NCBI GenBank assembly: GCA_963933885.1
Contig: CAWVWF010000116.1
Span: 1 to 10,996 of the forward strand
Length of the DNA stretch: 10,996 nucleotides
Direction: 5' to 3'
Source: CAWVWF01 sp963933885
Lineage (GTDB): Bacteria > Bacteroidota > Bacteroidia > Flavobacteriales_C > GCA-002722245
Below the pieces are notes generated by a model. It had not been told where the DNA came from, made no database searches, and was given only the letters and a program-made list of their open reading frames with translations. Position numbers and translations under genes: made by a program. Every line of letters begins with the position of its first letter. Position 1 is the first letter of the stretch. This document shows positions 1-5,553 of the stretch, one piece after another.

Positions 1-810
1 ACTTTAATGTTTGATAAGCATATTGCTATTACAGCACTAGGGGCTTTAGCTCTTTTATTTTATGCAGTATTTATTAAAGAAACTAAAGTTGCGTTAGTAT
101 CCATTGGTGGTTTAGTAATCTACTTTATTCTAAAACTTGTATTCGATTGGAATAATGCTTTGAATACTTATTTTGTTTGGGGATGGTTATTTATCAATAC
201 AGTTCAGAATTTTATTGTTCCAAACCTGTGGAGGAAGGTTGAGAAGTTGCTTGTTTTGGGAGCCCTATTTATTTCAATAGCTTTTGTTAATTCCATTGAT
301 ACAATGTATGGAATGTTACAAATTCATCAGAAACAACGAATCGAAATCTTATTAGGTAAAGTAGAGAACAGACGGGTAAGTTTTCAAACTGATCAATCAT
401 TAAATGCAATTGGTAGTGGTGGATTAACTGGGAAAGGATTTTTAAAAGGAACTCATACTAATGGTGATTGGGTTCCAGAACAAAGTACAGATTACATATT
501 TTGTACTGTTGGTGAAGAATGGGGCTTTATAGGAACAAGTATCGTTGTAATCTTATTCCTGATTTTAATTTTAAGGATCGTTCTAAAAGCAGAAGCCCAG
601 CGCTCATCTATGAGCAGGATATACGGCTATTGTGTCGCCTCAATTTTATTTTTCCATCTCTTGATTAATATCGGGATGACAATTCAGATTATGCCTGTAA
701 TAGGAATTCCTCTTCCGTTCTTTAGTTATGGAGGATCATCACTATTCGGATTTACAGCCTTGTTATTTATGTTTGTGAAGTTTGATTCTAAACGATTAGA
801 CGTTTTATAG
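1..810 (+). CDS. rodA: RodA, SEDS peptidoglycan glycosyltransferase, 3' portion (5' end outside window)
   Basis: RodA polymerises lipid II into glycan strands at the inner membrane during cell elongation, working with a class B penicillin-binding protein (family knowledge). The frame is open to base 1, so the Met codon at base 7 is internal; roughly the first third of a usual RodA of about 400 residues is missing. Counting from that Met, the large extracytoplasmic loop carries QKQRIEILLG (109-118), AIGSGGLTGKGFLKGT (134-149) and VPEQSTDYIF (156-165). D162 in the last motif corresponds to the catalytic Asp of the SEDS family. GIPLPFFSYGGSS near the C terminus is the other SEDS signature. At least five hydrophobic segments are visible. 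The close fit to RodA loops, the lack of FtsW-like features and the Bacteroidota-like GEEWGF motif favour RodA over FtsW. The C terminus is complete and no convincing terminator follows. Confidence 0.93.
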   Translation, partial: TLMFDKHIAITALGALALLFYAVFIKETKVALVSIGGLVIYFILKLVFDWNNALNTYFVWGWLFINTVQNFIVPNLWRKVEKLLVLGALFISIAFVNSIDTMYGMLQIHQKQRIEILLGKVENRRVSFQTDQSLNAIGSGGLTGKGFLKGTHTNGDWVPEQSTDYIFCTVGEEWGFIGTSIVVILFLILILRIVLKAEAQRSSMSRIYGYCVASILFFHLLINIGMTIQIMPVIGIPLPFFSYGGSSLFGFTALLFMFVKFDSKRLDVL

Positions 811-825
811 CGTTTTTTAAGAAAC

Positions 826-1794
826 TTACAATAATAAATTACAACCTCTGATTTGAGCATAATCTAATCTTCCAAGAACTTCAAAACTTCCGTCAGAATT
901 CAACTTTCCCAAGTCATCCGTAGCAATAAATGAGCAGGAATTAAGGTTGGCTAAATCAATAACATTTATAACACCTTTCCCCAAACTATAATGTGAAAAT
1001 GGATCAGTTGCATCCCTTAAAGATACTTTCATCCAAGGTGGACATTCAAATGTTTTATCCTTTAAGTAAGCTTGTGAGAGTAACTCTGTCATTCCATATT
1101 CAGAATGAATAGCTTTAGGTGCTAGCTTTTTTTGAAGGAGTTCATGTAGTTCTGTTCTTGTAAGCTCTTTTCCTCGTCCTTTCATTCCACCTGTTTCAAT
1201 TATGGTAGTATTCTTAGGTTTTATACCTTTTTCAGCTAAATCTAATAAAGCGAATGTAACACCAAACATAATTTTGGGTTCTTCACTTTGTTCAAGGTAA
1301 TTAGTGAATTCAGGAGTGATATCTAATTGAAACTTACTTGTAGTCTTATTAGAATTCTTAATTAGATAATCTACCATGTAGATTAGCGAGGAGCCTTTTC
1401 TTTCAAGGTAAGAAGGTAATAAGCCGATAATTGCACAATCTTTCCAATCCTCATATGCAAAGTCAAATCCTTTAATGAAGCTTTCTTCATAAAGCTTTAT
1501 ATCTGTCACAAAATGTTTACTGGTTTGAGTACCTGTAGTCCCACTACTGGAAAATATCTCGTCAACAGTATTGCTGTTATTATATACTTGAAATGTTTTG
1601 AAAAACTGGATTGGAAGAAATGGAATATCTTCAATTGAAACAACAGTTTTGGGTGTCCTTGTTATTAAATCACAATATGATTTATAGACGTCAATTTGAT
1701 TGTATTGATATTCAAATACAGCTAATGCAACCTGATTAAAATCCTTTTCTGATTTTATTTCAAATAATTGTTTCTGTATTTCGTTAAAATTCAC
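826..1794 (-). CDS. LuxE-like acyl-protein synthetase / acyltransferase (orphan, no lux genes nearby)
   Basis: This 322-residue protein belongs to the LuxE family within the ANL adenylate-forming enzymes. In luminous bacteria LuxE activates fatty acids with ATP and carries the acyl group on a Cys for reduction to aldehyde. Visible here are the ATP-binding loop FSSSGTTGTQTSKH (81-94), the ANL-like EYGMTE (232-237), a TDDLG segment (292-296) and GRLDYAQIRG (308-317). C318, in RGCNLLL at the very C terminus, is a candidate acyl acceptor by analogy with the C-terminal Cys of LuxE; that assignment is inference. No luciferase (luxAB), reductase (luxC) or thioesterase (luxD) is seen, so the substrate is unknown. 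The start is GTG at 1794, preceded by AAGGGA as a plausible ribosome binding site, and the N terminus looks complete for the family. The gene is head to head with the lipoprotein gene and converges on rodA with 15 bases between them. Confidence 0.85.
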   Translation of the reverse strand: MNFNEIQKQLFEIKSEKDFNQVALAVFEYQYNQIDVYKSYCDLITRTPKTVVSIEDIPFLPIQFFKTFQVYNNSNTVDEIFSSSGTTGTQTSKHFVTDIKLYEESFIKGFDFAYEDWKDCAIIGLLPSYLERKGSSLIYMVDYLIKNSNKTTSKFQLDITPEFTNYLEQSEEPKIMFGVTFALLDLAEKGIKPKNTTIIETGGMKGRGKELTRTELHELLQKKLAPKAIHSEYGMTELLSQAYLKDKTFECPPWMKVSLRDATDPFSHYSLGKGVINVIDLANLNSCSFIATDDLGKLNSDGSFEVLGRLDYAQIRGCNLLL

Positions 1795-1808
1795 GTAATT
1801 TATCCCTT

Positions 1809-2276
1809 ATGCGTTTCAGTACAAAAATATCACTTATTCCTTTAACTGCACTATTAGTAGCAGGATGTATTAAAGATGACGAGTTTTCGGACATTCCTGA
1901 ACTGGAATATAAATCGTTTGATACTTTCGCTAGTAATGGAACAGACATAGATTCTGCTTCATTTACGTTTTTATTTAAAGATGGTAATGGAGATTTAGGA
2001 AGTGATGATACAACAGTAGTGAATTGTTTTTTTGATTATTATGAAAAGGACGGAGATACAATGAAGTACTTCCCTCAATTTCAAAGGACTTATCGTTTAC
2101 CTAGTTTAACACCTAACGCAAAGGATCAATCAATTTCAGGAGAAGTATCTATAACACTTAAGCCAGCTCCAATTTATAATCTATTAACAGATAGTGCTTA
2201 CGAATGGAGATGTACTGTTAAAGATAGAGCGGAGAATGAAAGTAATCAGATATCAGCAGGAGTTATTACAAAATAG
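1809..2276 (+). CDS. Surface-type lipoprotein of unknown function
   Basis: The 155-residue product starts with a lipoprotein signal peptide: a basic n-region (MRFSTK), a hydrophobic core and a lipobox VAG-C with the lipidated Cys at residue 20. The residues just after it read CIKDDE, which fits the flavobacterial lipoprotein export signal (Lys at +3 followed by acidic residues), so display on the outer face of the outer membrane is likely. The mature part carries FKDGNGDLGSDD (about 56-67), an acidic Asp/Asn-rich turn that could bind calcium, and a later DRAENESN segment. This pattern is common in small Bacteroidota lipoproteins with a beta-sandwich-like fold and no assigned role. The ATG at 1809 is the only possible start, because an in-frame stop lies at 1785-1787 with no start codon between. 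I do not know the function. A strong terminator follows 14 bases after the stop. Confidence 0.85.
   Translation: MRFSTKISLIPLTALLVAGCIKDDEFSDIPELEYKSFDTFASNGTDIDSASFTFLFKDGNGDLGSDDTTVVNCFFDYYEKDGDTMKYFPQFQRTYRLPSLTPNAKDQSISGEVSITLKPAPIYNLLTDSAYEWRCTVKDRAENESNQISAGVITK
1822..1829 (-). promoter_or_regulatory. Candidate -7 element for the LuxE-like gene, inside the lipoprotein gene
   Basis: The minus strand reads TATTTTTG, matching the Bacteroidota -7 consensus TAnnTTTG. It sits 28 bases upstream of the GTG start and would give a short leader containing the AAGGGA site. No clear TTG lies 17-23 bases upstream, and such octamers occur by chance in AT-rich DNA, so this is weak. It is listed because the 14-base gap between the divergent starts forces any promoter into a neighbouring gene. 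Confidence 0.25.
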
Positions 2277-2290
2277 AAATATTAATTAAT

Positions 2291-2330
2291 AAAAAAAGCC
2301 TCCACTGGAATTTTCCGGTGGAGGCTTTTT
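2291..2330. terminator. Bidirectional rho-independent terminator
   Basis: An 11-base-pair GC-rich stem (GCCTCCACTGG at 2298-2308 with CCGGTGGAGGC at 2315-2325, one G-T wobble) has a six-base loop AATTTT. It is flanked by an A-run on the left and a T-run on the right, so it can work in both directions. It lies between the convergent lipoprotein and Na+/phosphate cotransporter genes, where a shared terminator is expected. Confidence 0.93.
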
Positions 2331-2348
2331 ATTTGATATTTATTTCAA

Positions 2349-4049
2349 CTAGATTTTCATCTGCATTGATTCAGAAACATTGATTAAGTGATCACCAACT
2401 TTCTCACAAGCCATGAATAAATCTCTGTAATGCATTGCACTCTTAAAGTCGTATTCACCCTTTTCAAGATCTAAGATATGAGCTTGATGAAGGTCGTCCT
2501 GTAGTTTGTTGTTGTCATGTTCTAACTCAATTGCTTTGTCCAGTTTAACTTGACCGAATTCAGCTTCTAAGTTGGAATGTAGCTCATTGAACGTCTTGTT
2601 CAATAAATCAAAGTAGTTATTTAAATGATCTCTTTGTCCTTGAGTAAACCAAACTTTACTTTCTTTCTTGTTTTCTAAAATGATTGACATACCGTAATAT
2701 ATGTCTCCAATTCTCTCTAAGTTAGAAATCATTTTGTGTAGAGCTCTAATTTTTTTCGAAGTCTCTTCAGTTAATGAACCCTGACCAATTTTAGTCAAGT
2801 AAACAGCCATTTCTTCTTCAATTCTATCTGTGATATCTTCGTATTTTCTAACTTTCTTAAGCATTTTTTCAAATGCTTTTTTGTCAGTTTCATTAATCAA
2901 TGTTTTCACGAAACCATTCATTCTACCAGCAATCTCAGCAAACTTCTGTGCTTCTTTTTTAGCTTCCATTAATGAAAGTTCAGAAGAAGGAAGTAATCCA
3001 CCACCGATATGTTCCAAGTGAAATTCTTCATCAATTTCTCCTTTAGATTTAACCATTTTAGTAGCTGTAGAAACTAACCATGGAACAAACCATATCATTA
3101 AGAATACATTTAGAACATTAAATGATGTATGGAATATAGATATTCCCATTCCCCTACCTTCAGGAGTCATGATATCTAAACTACTATTTAATACATTAGT
3201 ATTAATCCATTGAATAACAGAAGGAAGATCGATTACAAAACTTATTAAAATTAGCATCCATAAAACACCAATTATATTAAATAATGAATGTATTCTTGCT
3301 GCTCTTTTCGCATGGACATTTGCTGGGATTGATGCAAGCCAAGCAGTAATTGTAGTTCCAATATTCTCACCTAGAACCATTGCAGCTGCAACTTCGAAAG
3401 GTATAATACCATTCATCGATAAAGTAATCGTTAGAGCCATTGCTGCACTTGAAGACTGAACAAGTATAGTTAGTAAAGTACCAACACCTACAAATAAAAT
3501 ATTACTAAAAAATCCTCCATTAGCATATGCTTCTAAAAAATGTAAAGCTTCTGGGTGATGTTTCAAATCAGGAACAGCACCTTTTAATTCAGATAATCCC
3601 CAAAATAACAATGCAAAACCTACAATGAATTCTCCGTAAAATTTAACTTTTCTTCTACTAGCAAAAAGCATTGGTACTGCAACAGCTAATAATGGTAAAG
3701 AAAGAACAGAAATCTTAATTTTAAACCCTAACAATGTTACTAACCATGCAGTTATTGTAGTCCCAATATTCGCACCTAAAAGTACTCCTGCTGATTGTGT
3801 TAAATCAATAATACCAGCATTTACAAAACTTACTGTCATAACAGTAGTTGCAGATGATGATTGAACAAGCGCAGTAACTAAGAAACCAGAAAAGACACCT
3901 ATGTATCTATTTTGGGTCATTGTTCCTAAGATATTTTTTAAACCACCACCAGCAGCTTTTTGAATCCCGTCACTCATCATTTTCATTCCGAAAATAAAGA
4001 AGGCTAAGGCTCCTAGTATATTAAATGCATCGAAAACTCCAAATTCCAT
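2349..4049 (-). CDS. Na+/phosphate cotransporter with C-terminal PhoU-like domain (NptA/YjbB family)
   Basis: This 566-residue inner membrane protein is a sodium-dependent phosphate symporter of the PNaS family (two Na_Pi_cotrans repeats). Each repeat has the family's QSSS motif (63-66 and 198-201) followed by a G-A/E-NIGTT motif (GANIGTT 92-98, GENIGTT 227-233), which together build the substrate and sodium sites. Membrane segments occupy about residues 8-330. The C-terminal 200 residues are charged, helical and PhoU-like, with ERIGD (445-449) and EKVGD (549-553), resembling the metal-binding E-x-x-x-D motifs of PhoU. The length matches YjbB-type proteins. Transport direction cannot be read from sequence; some relatives export phosphate. 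The ATG at 4049 begins a typical N terminus and lies 33 bases downstream of a good promoter octamer. It is divergent from the phosphate-porin-like gene, which supports a phosphate role. Confidence 0.92.
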   Translation of the reverse strand: MEFGVFDAFNILGALAFFIFGMKMMSDGIQKAAGGGLKNILGTMTQNRYIGVFSGFLVTALVQSSSATTVMTVSFVNAGIIDLTQSAGVLLGANIGTTITAWLVTLLGFKIKISVLSLPLLAVAVPMLFASRRKVKFYGEFIVGFALLFWGLSELKGAVPDLKHHPEALHFLEAYANGGFFSNILFVGVGTLLTILVQSSSAAMALTITLSMNGIIPFEVAAAMVLGENIGTTITAWLASIPANVHAKRAARIHSLFNIIGVLWMLILISFVIDLPSVIQWINTNVLNSSLDIMTPEGRGMGISIFHTSFNVLNVFLMIWFVPWLVSTATKMVKSKGEIDEEFHLEHIGGGLLPSSELSLMEAKKEAQKFAEIAGRMNGFVKTLINETDKKAFEKMLKKVRKYEDITDRIEEEMAVYLTKIGQGSLTEETSKKIRALHKMISNLERIGDIYYGMSIILENKKESKVWFTQGQRDHLNNYFDLLNKTFNELHSNLEAEFGQVKLDKAIELEHDNNKLQDDLHQAHILDLEKGEYDFKSAMHYRDLFMACEKVGDHLINVSESMQMKI

Positions 4050-4082
4050 AATATTGAATATTTATGTGTTTTTTAATTTTCA

Positions 4083-4112
4083 CAAAGGTAAATGTTTATT
4101 CATGATTCTCAA
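4083..4112 (-). promoter_or_regulatory. Bacteroidota-type promoter of the Na+/phosphate cotransporter gene
   Basis: On the minus strand a TTG (4110-4112) is followed after 19 bases by TACCTTTG (4083-4090). This matches the Bacteroidota sigma-factor consensus TTG, 17-23 bases, TAnnTTTG. Transcription would start around 4076-4079, leaving a leader of roughly 27-30 bases before the ATG. The -33 element directly abuts the 18-base direct repeat at 4113-4130. Confidence 0.72.
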
Positions 4113-4130
4113 TGTTAACTTAACGTTAAC
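4113..4130 (-). promoter_or_regulatory. Candidate PhoB/OmpR-family operator (Pho-box-like direct repeat)
   Basis: The minus strand reads GTTAACG TTAA GTTAACA: two 7-base units, identical at six positions, separated by 4 bases. This 11-base period is the geometry of the E. coli Pho box and of other OmpR-family sites, and TTAAC-type units resemble those of B. subtilis PhoP. It touches the -33 TTG of the cotransporter promoter, the usual place for such an activator. The link to the PhoB-like regulator at 8251-8934 is inference. GTTAAC is itself palindromic and AT-rich, so chance cannot be excluded. Confidence 0.5.
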
Positions 4131-4139
4131 AATCATACA

Positions 4140-4174
4140 TTTTAACCATGTCTAATATTAAGAAAAGGTTAAAA
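4140..4174. repeat. Inverted repeat upstream of the porin gene
   Basis: TTTTAACC (4140-4147) and GGTTAAAA (4167-4174) are perfect 8-base inverted arms separated by 19 bases. The centres of the arms are 27 bases apart. The arms share the TTAAC core of the direct repeat at 4113-4130, so they may be further binding half-sites on the porin side of the divergent region. It ends nine bases before the TTG that could be the porin -33 element. Confidence 0.4.
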
Positions 4175-4182
4175 AATGCACT

Positions 4183-4217
4183 TTGCTTTTTAATTCCATG
4201 TTAATCCCTCACATTTG
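4183..4217 (+). promoter_or_regulatory. Weak candidate promoter for the porin gene, possibly giving a leaderless mRNA
   Basis: CACATTTG (4210-4217) matches TAnnTTTG except for its first base, and a TTG lies at 4183-4185, 24 bases upstream, slightly longer than usual. The octamer ends only four bases before the ATG at 4222, so transcription would begin at or next to the start codon. It is imperfect in both sequence and spacing, as expected for an activator-dependent promoter, but it could also be chance. Confidence 0.38.
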
Positions 4218-4221
4218 CAGC

Positions 4222-5403
4222 ATGAAAAAATTATTCATAGCAATAGGAGTTGTGGGATTAGCACTAAGTGCTTCTGCTCAAAACAAAATAGTAGATAAGT
4301 TTGGGAAAGGTATTTCAGTATTAGGGAAAGATTCTACATTTTTCTTAAAAGCAAATACACGTATCCAAAATAGATTTGATTTCGAAAGAACAGATAACAA
4401 TTCTTCTGATCCAGAGGATATTTCTAGATTCTATGTAAGAAGAGCACGTATTAAATTTGGAGGATGGGCTTTTTCACCTAAGTTGAAATTTAAAATTGAA
4501 CATGATGTTTTAAACGGAGTAACTTATGATGCTGTAGTAAAATACAATTTTTACAAAAACTTAGAAATTTGGGCTGGTCAAACAAAATTACCAGGAAATA
4601 GAGAGCGAGTTATTTCTTCTCAGAAACTTCAGTTTGTTGATCGTTCATTATTAAACACTGTCTTTACTTTAGATCGTGATGCTGGAATTCAATTACGAAA
4701 TAAGCATAAAGTTGGTAAAGCTGTTTTTAAAGAAGTTTTAGCAATATCTCAAGGAGAAGGTTTAAACGATAAGAAATACAGATCATGGGGACATGAGTAT
4801 ACTGGTAGACTTGAGTTTTTGCCTTTTGGAGAATTCACGAGTAAAGGAGATTATTTTGGAAGTGATTTAAAAAGAGAAACAACTTCAAAATTAGCTTTAG
4901 GATTAACGTATGATTACAATGAGAATCAAACAAAATCTAGAAAAGTAAAAGGACAAGATTTATACGATGATGTATATGTTATGAGTATCTTTTTTGATTT
5001 CATGTATAAGTACAAAGGATTCTCTTTGATGGGTGAATATGCTAATGCGGATGTTGATGGTTCAAGAGCTACTACAGGTATAAATGATAATGGTACTGAT
5101 TATACTAGTGCAGATGATTATACGGAAACTATCTTCTTTCAAGCTGGTGAAGGAATAAACTTACAAGCTGGATATTTATTTAAAAATAATGTTGAAGTAG
5201 CAGGAAGATTTTCAGCTTATAAACCTTTTGATAATGTTGAAGGTTATGCTGGTCAAAATCAATTTACTTTAGGATTGTCAAAGTATGTTGTAGGGCATAG
5301 TTTGAAAGTACAGTCTGATTTTACTTTTGCACAAACTGAAACATCAGGAAGTGTTTATTCAAATGATTTAATTTTAAGATTACAAGTTGAATTAGCATTC
5401 TAA
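4222..5403 (+). CDS. Outer membrane porin, phosphate-selective porin O/P family
   Basis: The 393-residue product is an outer membrane beta-barrel resembling the phosphate-selective porins OprO/OprP. The ATG at 4222 is chosen over the TTG at 4183 and ATG at 4198 because it begins a standard signal peptide (MKKLFIAIGV core, cleavage after ASA at residue 19). The mature protein shows family features: an early strand with FLKANTRIQNRFDFE, then the RFYVRRARIKFGGW and KFKIEHDVL strands, the EIWAGQTKLPGNRER segment, alternating polar and aromatic strands, and a terminal Phe (RLQVELAF) as expected for BAM recognition. The Arg/Lys-rich RRARIKF strand agrees with an anion-selective channel. Divergent placement from a Na+/phosphate cotransporter supports phosphate as substrate; ion selectivity is not provable from sequence. 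A hairpin terminator follows. Confidence 0.87.
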   Translation: MKKLFIAIGVVGLALSASAQNKIVDKFGKGISVLGKDSTFFLKANTRIQNRFDFERTDNNSSDPEDISRFYVRRARIKFGGWAFSPKLKFKIEHDVLNGVTYDAVVKYNFYKNLEIWAGQTKLPGNRERVISSQKLQFVDRSLLNTVFTLDRDAGIQLRNKHKVGKAVFKEVLAISQGEGLNDKKYRSWGHEYTGRLEFLPFGEFTSKGDYFGSDLKRETTSKLALGLTYDYNENQTKSRKVKGQDLYDDVYVMSIFFDFMYKYKGFSLMGEYANADVDGSRATTGINDNGTDYTSADDYTETIFFQAGEGINLQAGYLFKNNVEVAGRFSAYKPFDNVEGYAGQNQFTLGLSKYVVGHSLKVQSDFTFAQTETSGSVYSNDLILRLQVELAF

Positions 5404-5423
5404 AAATTCTTAAAATAAGATTG

Positions 5424-5462
5424 AAAAAAGGACAATGGTTTTACATCATTGTCCTTTTTTTT
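5424..5462 (+). terminator. Rho-independent terminator after the porin gene
   Basis: GGACAATG (5430-5437) pairs perfectly with CATTGTCC (5447-5454) around a nine-base loop, preceded by an A-run and followed by eight T residues (5455-5462). The A-run could extend the stem and allow some reverse function, but no minus-strand gene needs it here. Confidence 0.92.
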
Positions 5463-5509
5463 GTTCCATTTTAGCCTTTATTGTAATTAGCGTTGGCTTT
5501 ACGAAACTA

Positions 5510-5537
5510 AGTCAGGCTGACTGCGTACGCTCACGCA
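5510..5537. repeat. GC-rich palindromic patch upstream of the sensor gene
   Basis: Two palindromes lie side by side: AGTCAG-G-CTGACT (5510-5522) and GCGTACGC (5523-5530). TGCGT (5522-5526) can alternatively pair with ACGCA (5533-5537). Seventeen of 28 bases are G or C, a sharp contrast with the AT-rich surroundings. It ends 16 bases before the ATG of the sensor gene, so it could be an operator or a structured 5' leader. No standard promoter was found around it. Confidence 0.45.
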
Positions 5538-5553
5538 CAATAAAAACTAACAA

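Noticed and set aside
789..818. Hairpin AAACG-attaga-CGTTT at the end of rodA
   Set aside because: The five-base-pair stem overlaps the coding end and is too weak to call a terminator.
2830..3021. Plus-strand open frame of 63 codons
   Set aside because: It lies wholly antisense to the well-supported cotransporter gene and shows no recognisable protein features.
4183..4221. Upstream TTG or ATG (4198) start for the porin
   Set aside because: It would add 13 or 8 residues in front of a perfect signal peptide, and the stretch reads better as promoter DNA.
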